DNA of 64,000 nt from Paramoeba atlantica (taxonomy: Eukaryota > Discosea): contig CDRNVI010000184.1 of assembly GCA_977017575.1 (NCBI GenBank), forward strand, positions 62,001 to 126,000. The letters run 5' to 3'. The position numbers and the translations under genes are program-made. Below the pieces are notes generated by a model. It had not been told where the DNA came from, made no database searches, and was given only the letters and a program-made list of their open reading frames with translations. Shown here piece after piece: positions 31,594 to 43,843 of the stretch (its first letter is position 1; every line of letters begins with the position of its first letter).

Positions 31594-34500
31594 TCAAAAA
31601 TCTTCCTCAATAAAGCTCCTCACCAGATTGCTCTCTTGGGACTGATGGAACCATCCTTGGATATCTTTAGTAATTATTACAGGGAGGATTAGAGCATTCT
31701 CAAGAGCAGTTTGGGCCGAAAACAAAACATGGGGGTTGTCACCATGTTTCCTTGGAATTTCCTTACAAAATTCCCTAGGGGAATGGAGAAAGTCCAATCA
31801 TGGGTGAGAGGGGAATTGATCCAGTTCCACAGGGTTGAATTCAAAATAATCCACTCTTCACTGGTTTCTGCAACATGTTGTGATCTTGGATCCCAATGAT
31901 GGTCATTCACAGCACATGTTCCATCCTCTTTGGACCAACTTGCAGCAGTTGCAATTGCATCAGCTCACTTGTTAAGTTCTCAGGGTACATGGATGAATTC
32001 TATCTCATCAAAGCACATTGCTAACTTATGGATTTCACAAAGTAGTTTGTTCAAGGCATAGTTTTTGATGGTATGGGTTTTGGGTGCAGCCTTGATGAGA
32101 ATCATACAATCCCCAACAACTTCAATCTCATTCATCATTGATCTGGCACATTGCATTCCTTTCAGACAGCCTGTAAATTCACCAATATTGTTGGACCCAA
32201 GAGGGATGGTTTCAAACCCACCACATATCTTTTTCCCTTCCCTGAAAACTGCAAAGCCCACACCCCCCAGATGAGGGTCTGTACAACTTGAACTGTCATA
32301 AAACACTTGAAAGCCTTTAAATTTAAAACTTTCCTTCTCTTTGGTTCCTTTCTTTGTTTGAGTTCTTGGGGGTCGAGGGAGGATTTTATTCTTTCTCAGG
32401 ATTTTTTCGAAAATTTCAATAGCATACTGGGGTGATTTCGATCCTTTCACACACACTGTGAGCCACAAACTCAACAGGGCAACACTCACCACAGAGGTTT
32501 CTTGTCTGGTGAGAAAATTTGAGATAAGGCCACACACATTCTTAGTTTCTTGCCAGCTGGGTACATTCAACAAAATACATTTCCTTCCCATTGCTTGGAG
32601 GAGGCCCTCAGCCACAGAACATTCCTCCAAAAGATGAATATGTGACTCCTTTTCTCAGTGGCAGAGTCAGCAACTTGAGTTTTGGTTTGTGAAGTGAGCC
32701 AACTTGTCTCTTGTAGGCAGCCCTCTTATTAGGAACTTAATCAAATTCCTCTTAAGTTGGGGTTTAATTGCATGTGTCAAGTTGTACACCACACACTCAG
32801 CTCTTCCTTCACCCACATACAGATCCTTGATTTCAATGGGGATCACTTGAGACATATTGGAATAAGCAACTCGAGTGGTCTGACCAAACACAACTTTGGC
32901 AGAAAGGCTTTGGGCTGCAAAAAGGGCATCCTTTCGCATGGCTCCAATGGAAAGAGGACTCTGATAATCACTCCTCATTGGTGGACAAGAAGTGAGGAGG
33001 GCTCAGTTAAAAACAATTGAATGGCACAGTTGGGGGTTTGAGTCCAAGGAAGGATAGCATAAGGTAAGAATGGAGGTTTTTGTGTTGGCATAGGCACCCA
33101 GAGCTGAGTGGATGGATTTCCACATCAAGGAGGCAACAGATTTTGGAATCAGTTTGAATCTCACTAAATATCCCATGCATGGAGTTAGATAGGTATTGAC
33201 CATCCTTATTCTTGAGCGAAAATTGCCACCCCTTTTTTTGATTGCTGCTCCAACTTTCTTCATCTTTAAGATCACTTTCTCCCAATCCTTAAGAGGAAAT
33301 AACCATTTACTCAACCTCACTCCCAGATATACAGTTTCATCACCACAGTAATTGGATCTTGCCATCTCAGCCCAGGGGCCTACAGGTTTGAAAGACTCAG
33401 TTGAGAGGACAAAGCACTTATTAAAGTTCAGTTTAGCTCCAGTTGCTTCTTCATATTTCTTGAAGGTTGGAGTGAGAGAATTGATGGTTTCAGCTTTTTG
33501 AATCACCATCCCCAAGTCATCCATAAAGCCTGATAGGTTTTGGGGGTTGTATTCCTTCTTCAAGCTCACCAGGAGGATGTCAAACACAATTACAAACAAA
33601 AGGGGGGAGATCAGGCATCCTTTTTTTTTTTTTTTGAGGCAGACTTTATTCAATTAGTAGTTCTTAATCTAAGCCATTTGAATTACATTAAATTATGTTT
33701 GTTTTTAACCTCTAACGAGAGGTGAAGTTTTAAACTTCAGCTTAGTTCAGTTGGTCTTTATGCTGAACTTTAGAACTTCTGCAAGTTCAGGCTGGAGGAT
33801 GCACATCAGAAGGGAGAATAATCCAAAGCTCCTTCCAAGGGAATTTATCCTCAACTTTTTAGCAGACAGGGCTGAGATGTAACCTGTTCTGATTTTCACA
33901 CTTCTTCAAGAGCTCCTCACTTCAATCAAATCACTCTACAGCACCAGAAAAATTTTCTATAATATCAAAAAACTGGGATTTGAACTTGCCCCTCCAGGGT
34001 TGGACATAGTCGAATTTACAACTAAACTATGGGCACCAACCCTTGAGATCAGGCATCCTTGTCTAACATCAGTTTGACTTTGGATTGATTCATTGTTGCC
34101 TCCCCTCTTGGATCCACCAATATTCAGCAGCCAGGTTACAGATTCTCAAAGCACCTTCTCAACAATATAGATCGCTTGAGGGGGGTGTTCAAACCTTTGA
34201 GAATATGAAGAAGTGCATCACGATTCACATAATCATATGTCTTGCAAAAGTCTGTTTGGAGGAGGGTTACATCTTTCCCTTCTGCCAGAGCTTTGTAAAA
34301 AGAGTCATACACTGATTCCACTGCTTCATCAATTGACCTCCCCTTAAACATCACATGCTGTTCTTTAGAAATTACTCCACTTGCAATCTCCATCAGCCAT
34401 TTTGCCCAATATCTCATCACAATCTGATAATCTGAATTGGTAACACTGATTGGTCAAAATTGGTCAGGATGGGGGATATTCTCGACTTTGGGAATCAAAC

Positions 34501-36201
34501 AGAGTTGGCTCTCACCAAAAGAGGGGGGGAACTCCATAATCTCACCCACTTGTTGAATTAATTCCACTGCACATGTTAAAATACTTTTCTTGTGTTGCCT
34601 GATATAAAGAGAAAGAGATACCATTGGGTCCTGCACTGGTGTTATTGGTTCTTTGAAGAAGTTTATCAACTTTCTTCCTATCAACATCATGTCTCTCAAC
34701 TGGGGGAAAGTGAGGATGATGGTTAGCAATCAGTTCGTTGAGAGAATCCTTGTTATATGGTCTTTCTGTACTGAGAAGGCTCTCCCAAAAGTCCTTAATT
34801 GCTTTTTTAACCACATTATCATCACAAGAGATCACTCCATCTACAATTACACCTTTAACACAGGGAGAAGATTTATAACCAGGGCATGAGGGGTGTTCAT
34901 CCACAAAAATTCCGAGTTGTTGTTCAAGAACTGCAGTTCAATCTATCCCAGCTTTGATCATTCTAGGAATAGCTTTGATTCTCCATTTCTTGTCATCTCG
35001 AGAGCCATTCCATCCTATCGCAGCTGTATGAAGGAGTTTGAGTTCCAACAAAGAGAAAGAGTGTATGGCTGAAGTTTTCCTTAAAATCCTGGTCTTTGCA
35101 AGGTGTTTGATGATTGTCTGGAGTTTCCATAGTTCTTTGAAAAGGTGAGCTTTTTTCCCTTTGTCTTTCCACAGAGGAACTAATTCCCATGCCTTCTCCT
35201 TGAGTTTAATAAGACAACTGACAGAATCACCTTCCACATAGTCCCCAACTTCATTAATAAGGGCATTAATAAATTTAGGATCTTTAATGAGGTATTCAGG
35301 AATTCTCTTCTTGTTAGATTTCAACTCCCATTCTTTGATACTAGTTCCACCTATGATCATCACATGGTCCTTAAAGCTTGAAGGGATCACATTAACAAAA
35401 ATCCTTTTGCTAGGAGCATTCAAGGGAATAAAAACATGATCAATACATTGTCCTTGGAAATGGGTTGGTTCTGACCACCCCAGTCTTGATAGATTCCAAG
35501 ATTCAGAGGATTCTGCGAGCTCTTTAAAAGGGGGTTCATTAAGATCCCAGTTGAAGTCACCTTCCAGAATGTTCAGTCCATCTTTGGAGAAGAACTTTTC
35601 GATTTGGTCTTGCATAAAGGGAAGTTTCAGATTGCAATGATGGTAGACATTCATCACAGCATATTCAGTATTGAAAATCTTGATTCTTAGTCCAAACAAA
35701 CCACTCTTAGAGCTTTCAATTGGGTATGGTTCTATATCATGAAGGCCTTCCATTCTTCTAACTCTAATGGCAAGGCCCCACTTCCGTTCCGAGAAGGGGT
35801 CTTTGAACCACAAATATTTCCTCAAACAATTCTTGAGATGATCAAAATCTTTTTCAGATGTGGCATGGGTTTCTTGAAGCAAAATAAACAGAGGATGGCA
35901 ACTTGCAGCCATTCTATGGCAAAGGTTGAGTTTTTCATCATTATGAACACCATTGATGTTTCATGATAAAATCCTCATGTTTGGGAATTTGTTATACTGA
36001 TACAGGTTTGGAAGTGGTGGTGCAGGGAAGGGAGGAAGGAAGGAAAGAAGATGAAGAGAGTTGGAACACCAAGACAGGTGCTTGAGGGGTTGGGGAGGTA
36101 AGGTTTGTTTTTTAATGAAGATCAATAACAGAAGAGTCAGAGGAAGCCTTCAGTGGTGGAAAGAAAGATTTTAAATTATTGTTGTTTTTCTTTCCTTTCA
36201 T
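31594..36201 (-). pseudogene. LINE-1b ORF2
   Basis: ATG at 36201, 8 nt after the ORF1 stop. The endonuclease is largely open (35912-34938), but an early Trp codon in SWNING is TGA. The reverse transcriptase is split by SINE-B: motif A (LLQTDFCKTYDYVN) lies on one side (about 34250) and FMDDLGMVIQ on the other (about 33520). Thumb, zinc finger and RNase H (32630-31980, FYDSSSCTDPHLGG, NNIGEF, GDCMIL) follow, with scattered stops. The C-terminal part keeps a segment that copy a has lost near 13686. Not functional. Confidence 0.92.
33621..34044 (-). mobile_element. SINE-B copy 5, full length, in LINE-1b ORF2
   Basis: Complete SINE-B on the minus strand, the same sense as the LINE. Its poly(A) is the T-run at 33621-33635 and its tRNA-like head ends near 34044. 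Perfect 14-bp duplications, GAGATCAGGCATCC, flank it (33607-33620 and 34045-34058). It splits the reverse transcriptase at VRQGCLISPLLF, so it is younger than LINE-1b. Confidence 0.96.
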
Positions 36202-36209
36202 TCTTTCCT

Positions 36210-38241
36210 TTATGAGGGGGGAAGAAGAGGAGGATAAAACATTGCTTGACTCAGGGAATCGAGCACTATCCATCATCAACATTGTCTCACCTCATTCTAT
36301 TTGATGCAAATCTCCAAGAACCGTGAAACCATTTGAGGTAGGGATCTCTGAAAAAGGATAAATCACTTTTTTCTTCCTGGGGACACCAGTGGGGACACTC
36401 TTATTATGGTCATTTTCCTTTGTTTTTTCCTCTTCATCTTTCTCTTCTTCTATCTCCTCTTTCCCTTTCTTCTCTTCCCTACTTTTCTTTTTCTTCTTCT
36501 TCACTGGCTTCTTGGTTACAGGTAATGGTTTGGTTCCAGTAGAAGTTGGTTTCTTCTCCTCAACTGTCTCTTCCGACACTACCTTCTTCCTCAGTCTGGA
36601 TTTTGGCTTTAATTTCAGTTCCTCAACCACCCTATCAATAATGTAGCCAAGGAAGTCTGCATCAAAACTCGATTCCCATTTAAGCTGTCCTTTTTCCAAC
36701 TCACTCTTCAACTTCCCAAGGCTATCTTCAGTCCTCTCCCACTCACACTGGAAATTCACCCCATTTAATATTTTCCAAGCCCCTTCAGTGTTGTGGATAG
36801 TCATCGACCATTTGCTCCCAGAAATTGGATCAGATGAGAATCAAGGTCTGTTCATATCTGGGGAAATTTTGTCCTCATCCTCAATTAAAATAACCCCTCT
36901 CTTAGCATCAGTTTCAGCAACAATGTCTTCAAGGAAATCCATCATATCTTTTTGAGGGATTGTTGGGGTTTCTAACATACTGCTCAAGTGAGATGATGTG
37001 GCCAGAGTTTGAGAGGGCAATTCCTTATGAAGCTTAGTAGTTTTGAGCAAAGATTTGGGTTGGTTACTTCTTGAAGGGGCTGATTTTTCCTTGGAGGAAC
37101 CTTCTCGAAGAGTGGTTTCCCTCATGTTTGTGCTTTGATCAACCTCCATTGGGGTTGTAGATGAGAGACGAGGGTCAGCAGACTTCATTGAGGGTAGTGT
37201 CCTCTAATTGGGATTTGGTAATATTGGAAATTGGGACAGAGAGAGATTCGTACCTTAGTTCCCTTGATTTGTTGAGGACTCTGTAGGAATAATAAATCTT
37301 TTATGTGACTGTTCCCTCAATTTCGTAATTGTCACAGGAAAGAAAGGAAATTTCCTCTGAGAGTCTATCTCATTATTTAACTTTTTGATGATTCCTCCCT
37401 CTCCCTCCTTGTCCACAATCTCCTTCGCACATTTTAAATGTCTTGAGTGTGAAATCTCACACATTTAACAATTTACTTTCTTGTGAAAGAGACTCATAGG
37501 GGTTCACAGAGAGATCTTACCTTGGAACTCATTGTTAATAATAAAAGAACCTCTGTGCTTGGCAATAATACATGTTAGAATAAGAGGGATTACATCATAG
37601 AAGATGACAATACAATCATCACTGATCTGAGCCACCTCTCTTAATCCATGGCGAGGAAGAGCAGATTCACCAATAAACAATCTTTGGATCCACTCTTTCC
37701 CTTTGATTAAAAAGGGGATACAGAGTTTAAAGCCCCATAAATTCCAATTCTGGTTGTTCTTCCAGACAAAGGGCTTCCCAAAACCAGTTGCGAGGAAGGA
37801 ACCATTTTCTAGAATGACTTTCTCCAGAGGTTCGCGTGTTTCTTCATCAAAGGTGGCCATATTGAGGTGGTCTTTCATAACATGCAAGAGGAAGTTCCCT
37901 CTCAGCTTAGGGACTTTGTTGAGTGTGGCCATCACTCTCTGATAGTTTGGCATTTCTTCATAGAAACAAAAGGAACCCATTACAAAGATGGGGCGAATTA
38001 TTGCATTGTTCTTCACAGGGTTAACCTCAGTTCCAATATGGGACAAGGTCTTTGGTATTTCTTTCTCGACTTGCAACCACCATCCTTCCTCAGGTGCTCT
38101 CTTCAAGGTCAATTTGATTGGAATTTCTTCAGAATTCCCACTTGGATTTACGTTTTTTTGTTCGTTCTTCGAATACAAAGGGGAGTAGGACCCATTCTGG
38201 GAGCCCTTAGGGGAAGAGGATGTACCCTTTCCACTGAACAT
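36210..38241 (-). pseudogene. LINE-1b ORF1
   Basis: Starts at the ATG corresponding to 7707 of copy a (38241 on the minus strand) and ends at TAA 36212-36210. Copy b keeps the original N-terminal frame that copy a has lost by one base: SKNEQKNVNPSGNSEEIPIK. The frame is open to about 37504, where a Trp codon is TGA; further breaks follow in the linker. The knuckle reads as MCEISHSRHLKC, with its first cysteine region altered. The Lys/Glu-rich C-terminus is at 36560-36400. Confidence 0.9.
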
Positions 38242-38342
38242 AACAGATTTCTCTGAAGTGCTCAACTAGGTGGGGTTTCACCAACATGGCAGGTGAAGGA
38301 AAGAAAATCAGATTGGGCAAGGAAAGTTTCCTTGAACCAACC

Positions 38343-38345
<3 letters not shown>

Positions 38346-38392
<47 letters not shown>
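38346..38392 (+). repeat. 47-base T-run at the 5' end of LINE-1b
   Basis: An unbroken run of T (A in the LINE's sense) between the element's first unique bases (TCAGGTTGG in its own sense) and the target-site duplication at 38395. A tail belongs at the 3' end of a LINE; here it is at the 5' end. Copy a has a shorter A-run in the same place. Confidence 0.9.
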
Positions 38393-38395
<3 letters not shown>

Positions 38396-38408
38396 ATGCA
38401 GCTACGTC

Positions 38409-41400
38409 CCATCTTCTCAAGATAACTTTTTGTACAAATACAAGTTTCAAGGAGGTGGGTTCAAAATTCTTTTCCTTTCTTATATAATCAACAGATAGGA
38501 GGTTCCAAGGTAAAATGAGAGATCTTATCCATTGTAGGAAGATTATGAATCAAGAATTTGGTAAGATTTCATTGGAGTTGAGGTTTAAGAGTATGAGCTA
38601 AGTTGTAGACAATGCATTTGATCTTTCCACCCTCTTGGTAGATATTTTCAAGCACAATAGGTACTTGATGAGAAAGAGAACTATAGTTTGTTTTGGTTGG
38701 ATCTCCTAGAATCACTTCTTTAGAGATTTTTGAGGCAACAAAATAAGCATCAAGTCTCATAGCTCCAATAGTCAAGGGATTCTTGTATTCACAACTTAAA
38801 GGTTTATGAGAAATAAGAAGAGCTCAATTGAAAAGAATGAAGTGGCGAACCTGACATTTACTACCCATAAGAGGATGGCAAGCAGTCAAAATGATGGTTT
38901 TTAAATTGGCATATGCTCCCAAGGCAGCTCAAATGAGTTTCCATACTATCACAGATATAAATTGGAGGATAAGCTTAAAGCAAGCTAAGTAGCCCATACA
39001 GGGAATTAAGTAGGTGTTAATTATCCTTACTTTCACTGCAAAAGGTCTTCCTTGATTTTTAATGGTTTTACTTACTCCTCACATCTTTTCACATACTTTA
39101 AGCCAATCCTTCTTTGATTCCATTTTACGGCTTATTCGCACACCCAAATACATTGTCTCATCACTTCTAAAGTTGGTTTTGGTCATTGCAGACCAAGGGC
39201 CAAAAGGTTTGTACATTTGGGTTGTCAAAACAAAGCACTTTGAGTAATTCAAGAGAGCACCAGTTGTTCTCTCATACTTCTGGAAAGTGGGGGTCAAGAG
39301 GTTAATGGTATCAGCTTTTTTCAAGAGTAGTCCAAGGTTATCCATGAAGCCAGAAAGCTTCTTGAGAGGGTGGTTCTTGTTGAGGCTCACCAGCAATAAA
39401 TCAAAAACAATTAGGAAGAGAAGGGGAGAGATTGGACAGCCTTGTCAAACTCCAGTTCTACTGGTAATAGAGTCTGCAGGAGAGGAGCCAGGTTTTCCTC
39501 CAATTGAGGGTAACCAAGTTTTGGAGGGGTGGAGTACTTTCTCAATTACAAAAATGGCTTGGGGAGGGGCCTTCAACCTCTTCAAAATGTGAATCAGAGC
39601 ATCACGGTTTACATAATCATAAGCCTTGCAAAAGTCAGTTTGTAGAAGAGTAATATCTTGTCCATCAGCCAAAGCTTCATAGAAGGCATTATAAATAGTT
39701 TCCACAACTGCATCAATTGATTTCCTCTTGAACATTGCATGTTGAGTATCAGAGATTACTCCACTTGCAATTTCAGAAAACCAAAGAGCCTAATATTGCA
39801 TTACAATTTGATAATCAGAGTTTGTTACACTTATAGGTCTGAACTGGTCAGGGTGAGGAATGTTCTCAATCTTGGGAATCAAACACAATTGACTCTCTCT
39901 AAAGGAGTCAGGGAATTTCATACTTTCTCCTGCTTGTTGGATCAGTTCAACCCACATCTCTTGATATTTCTTATAAGTTTTCTGATAGAGGGAGAAGGAA
40001 ATTCCATCAGGGCCTGCACTGATATTGTTGGCTTGAAGGAGTAGCTTCTCAACTTTCAGAAGGTCTATTGTATGATTTTCAGAGTCTGGGAAGCAGAAGG
40101 GGTGGTTGTCAAGAAGTTCATCAAAGGCTTTGAGATTATAAGGACGTTCAGTTCTCAAGAGATCACCCCAAAAGCCTTTAATAGCTTCTCTCACAGTAGA
40201 TGAGTCATGAGACAAAATGCCATCAACAATCACTTCTTTCACCTTGGGGGAGGACTTCTTGTTAGGATGAGCTGGGTGGTTGTCAAGGAAGACTCCAAGT
40301 TGTTGTTCAAGGCTTGATATCCAAGAGAGACCAACTTTAATCATCTGAGGTATAATTTTTAATCTCCATTTCCACCCTTTCAGAGGGTTATCCCAATTCT
40401 CAGCAGCTGCTTCTCTCAGTTCAGCTTCTAGGGAGGTGAAGGGGTGGGCTGGGCTATCCTTTCTAAGGATTCAGGTTGTTCTCAGCTTCTTAACTAAAGT
40501 CTGCAGTTTCCAAAGTTTCTTGAAGAGATGAGCTTCCTTGTGCTTGTCCTTCCACAGAGCAGTCAATCTCCAGGCTTCAGATTTCATTTTATCAAGACAG
40601 ATCACAGGGTCACCCACAGAGTAGTTTCCAACAGCTTCAGAGAGAGCAGAGATAAATTTGGGGTTATTAATTAGATATTCAGGAATCCTCTTCTTCTGTG
40701 AGTTGATTTTCCACTCTTTTACACTGGCTCCTCCAATCATTACAGCATGATCTTTGAATCCAAATGGGATTGCATTCACAAACAAATGGTCTTCAGGAGC
40801 CTCAGAGGGAAGGAAGATGTGGTCAATGCATCAGCCCTGAAAATGGGTAGGTTCTGACCAGTTGAGGCGAGACAGATTCAAATCAGAGAGGTGTTCAATT
40901 AATTTCTGGCAATTGGTTTTGTTCAAGTCCCAATTGAAATCCTCAGCCAGAATATTTTTGCTCTGGGGGGAGGGCTGAGAATTCCTGATTTTGGATGAAC
41001 ACTTTTAAACCAAACAATCCACCTTCATTTTGCTCAAAACAGAAAGGAGAGGGATCTCTCAATTCTTCCACACATCTAATTCCAATTGCAAGGCCATGTT
41101 TCCTCTTGGAGAAGGAGTTATGAAACCAAATGTACTTCCTCAAGTGGTTCTTAAGATGATCAAGATCATTTTCAGATGTTGCATGGGTTTCCTGGAGGAA
41201 GATGAATAGGGGCCAGGAGCTAGCTGCCATTCTCTTGCAGATTTCAAGTTTTTCTTCATTTTGCAGCCCATTTATATTCCAGGAGAGAACTCTCAAGTTG
41301 GGGAACTGAGAAAAATGCTGAATTTGGGGTAAATCAGGGGGATTGGGTTCCAGAGCAGGGATTTGAGAATCACAGGGAAGGGGGAGTTGAGGGGGGTGGG

Positions 41401-41536
41401 GGAAGTGGGGAGTTGAGAGATTAATTGGGATTTGTTGACAATCATCAAAGGAGAGGGTTGAAGTTGGACATCAGATCTCAGGGGGGGGAGTTGAAGGAGT
41501 ATTCTTTTTTTCTTTTTTTTTTCTTTTGTTCACCAT
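38409..41536 (-). pseudogene. LINE-2b ORF2: endonuclease and reverse transcriptase
   Basis: ATG at 41536, 8 nt after the ORF1 stop. The endonuclease begins with RVLSWNINGLQN (41296) and continues in pieces to GFKDHAVMIGG (about 40750). The linker 40344-39790 is open and ends NISAGPDGISFSLYQ and PHPDQFRPISVTNSDY. Reverse transcriptase: LLQTDFCKAYDYVNR (about 39640) and FMDN at about 39340, where the second catalytic Asp is Asn, so this copy could not be active. The thumb region runs on to the LINE-1b insertion at 38395. Several stops and shifts. Confidence 0.9.
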
Positions 41537-41544
41537 CTTTTGCT

Positions 41545-43634
41545 CTATCTTCTGGTATTTTTTTTCCTTTTTTTAATTAACTTCTGACTTAGAACTTTTT
41601 TTTGACTTTTTTTTCTTTTTTTTCTGTTTTTTCTTTTTTTTTTTTTTTCTTTTTTCTTTAAACTTTTCTTCTTTTTCCTTTTAAACAATAGAGAGGCTTC
41701 CCTGAGGGTCATTTGGGGACAATTTTGGGCTTCCATCAAGGCCAGCATCCCAAGAACAAGAGGGAAAGAGGAAATCAGCAATTTTTTGGTCATTGCCAGA
41801 ATGAGAACTGAATGAAAAAGTTGAAAATTCATGTTCATCTAAATTACTAAAAGAGGTAGTGTTTTTCTGGTTTTGCGAGCTGGTGATGTTCTTTTTCTGG
41901 GTCACTATTTTGGCTTGTGATCCAAGAACTCCATCAAAGACACCTTTGGAAGGGGGGACACTCTGAACACCAGTGGAGGAAGAAGGGGGAGGGACACCAA
42001 TAGAGGAAGAAGGGGGAGGGATACCAGTGGAGGAAGAAGGGAAAGGGACACCTCTAGAGTTTTGCACCCCATCACTTTTTTCTTTCCCCATGAGAATGGT
42101 TTTGGAAATTGCATTTGATTTTTTGGTCTTCACCATTTTGTCTGTGTTGTCTTTCAATTTCTTTTTGCTTTGCCTCACTTTCTTCTTATCTTTCTCAATT
42201 ATTTTCCATTTTTTCAACTGATAATTGTCTCAGTCTTTTCCTGAATTTGGCCATGTTTGAAACAATAAATTTAACTGTTTCAATCAAAACTTGTCAAAGT
42301 TTTTCATTCAGTAATTTATATTTCCCATTTTCGAGGTTTGTAACCATTTTTTTAAGTTCTTTCGATTCCTGCTTCCACCCAAATTTGGTTGGGAGATCCC
42401 CCAGCCATGCCCAGGCTTCCTCACTCATACCAAAACTCATTTCTTCAATCTTTCCTCCTTCCAAGGGGACTTTCACTGTGACTGACCCATCCTTCTTCCC
42501 CTCTTCCTCACTTTCTTTCTCACTGTCAGCCTCTCTCCCTCTGATCATAATTATATCTCTGTCTCCATCTTCTTCCCTTTTTTCCTGTTCATTCACTTCC
42601 CTCTTTCCTTGTTCGTTCTTACCTTCCATTTCAGAGCCATTGCTCATTCCTTCCTCCTCACTCTCTGTTCCAGCAATTTCATCTTTTTCCTTGAGGACCC
42701 GTTCTTCAGTTGGCATTTCTTTTTCATAAATAAATTTCATTCCTTCATACTTCTTTGTGTTTGTGATCATGATTTGGTCTTTCTCAAGACTAGGGCTTTA
42801 TTGCTCATCTTTGAAAAGCTTGCTAATAGCATCTTCTCCTTGTTTCCGGATGATCTCTACTGTGCAAGTAAGGCTTGCAGGATGGTTCACCCCACATAGG
42901 GGGTACTCAACAAGGAGGTGGTATGGTTTGGTAGGCATTCAAATGGAACACTTGGCTTTAATCAAGGTGTTGATTTGGATGAATCCTTTGGTCTTGGCAA
43001 TAAGGTGGACTAGAGAGAGGAGGATGGACTTATAGAAGATGATGATGCAGTCATCAGAGACTTGTACCATTTCTTTAAAATTGAGAGAGGGAAGGTGGTC
43101 CTCTCTATTAAATAAATTGTAAATCCACTCATTCTCTGAGACTTGGTAAGGGAGTTTGATCTTGATCCCCCACAAATGGGCATTATGATTGATTCTCCAA
43201 ATACAAGAACTCTCAAGTTGGTTGATGATCAGGTTTCCTTTCTCTTCAATAATAGATTGAATCATGAAGACATCCTCCTCTTTGTGGGCAAGGATAGCAT
43301 AGTGTTTGGCCCTTGCCTCCACTCTAATACTTCCCTTGAGGTTGGTTTGGCTTTCAATAGCTTTCAGGAAGTTGGGGAAGATAGAGATCTCATTGGAGAA
43401 GGCAAAAGTTCCTACTAGGAAGAGGGGGCATACTTTGGCTCCTTTGATGAGAGACAGGTTGAGTTTGGTAGCAAGGCAAGTGGACAGGGAGGCATTCTTA
43501 ATATCAATCATCTCCCAAAGCTTGGCAATTGTTTGGTTCATACCTGGGACTGCTTTTTTCAGAAATAATGGTGCTGAATTAGCATTTCCTCCAGCAACTC
43601 TGCTGAAGGACAGGTTAAAGCTTTTGGAGGACAT
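41545..43634 (-). pseudogene. LINE-2b ORF1
   Basis: Most complete ORF1 of the LINE-2 family. ATG 43634; the frame is open to 42939 (MSSKSFNLSFSRVAGG ... KGFIQINTLIKAKCSI). The knuckle region just after is frame-shifted. It is followed by an acidic/Glu-rich segment (42770-42294), a charged segment (KKWKIIEKDKKKVRQ, from 42217), a linker with three PSSSTG-type repeats (about 42060-41960), and a lysine-rich tail ending at TAG 41547-41545. Similarity to LINE-1 ORF1 (FYKSI.LSLVHLIAK against FYDVIPLILTCIIAK) shows common descent. Confidence 0.85.
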
Positions 43635-43772
43635 AATTGGATAGAGTAAGTTGAGAGCTATCAGCAGATATGCTCAGCTCCCTGTGGGGTGGTCTTCTAC
43701 CACAGCAAATTTGAGAAAGGGAAGATAACAGCAAAAAAGAACCCTCAAATGATTCCTAAGGGTTTTTTTTTT

Positions 43773-43843
43773 AAGTCTACTATATGATTTTCAGAGTCTT
43801 TATATCAATCATCTCCCAAAGCTTAGCAATTGTTTGGTTCATA
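43773..43843 (-). mobile_element. LINE-2 copy d, small remnant
   Basis: Two short LINE-2 segments joined together: one from ORF2 (the equivalent of 3214-3235 in copy a) and one from ORF1 (encoding MNQTIAKLWEMID in copy b). It is cut on one side by LINE-2b and on the other by the solo LTR, beyond which its 5' end continues at 44514. Confidence 0.7.

Larger units (their letters stand above)
31331..38392 (-). mobile_element. LINE-1 copy b, full length with a SINE inside
   Basis: Second full-length LINE-1, minus strand, inserted in LINE-2b. The 3' poly(A) is the T-run 31331-31342, and the element's 5' end is at about 38345 followed by a 47-base T-run (38346-38392). ORF1 and ORF2 match copy a throughout. 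A SINE-B (33621-34044) interrupts the reverse transcriptase. Compared with copy a it has many more C/T and G/A differences and about ten coding lesions, so it is the older of the two. Confidence 0.95.
38395..43772 (-). mobile_element. LINE-2 copy b, 5' part
   Basis: The larger part of LINE-2b, from its 5' end at about 43772 (an A-run in the element's sense at 43763-43772, then CCCTTAG) to the LINE-1b insertion site. The 3' part continues at 31316. Together they give the only LINE-2 copy with both ends in this window. Its 5' and 3' flanks do not show a shared duplication, so the edges may have been rearranged. Confidence 0.9.

Noticed and set aside
42109-42729. Plus-strand frame of 206 residues opposite LINE-2b ORF1
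   Set aside because: Ser/Phe-rich shadow of the charged ORF1 region on the minus strand.
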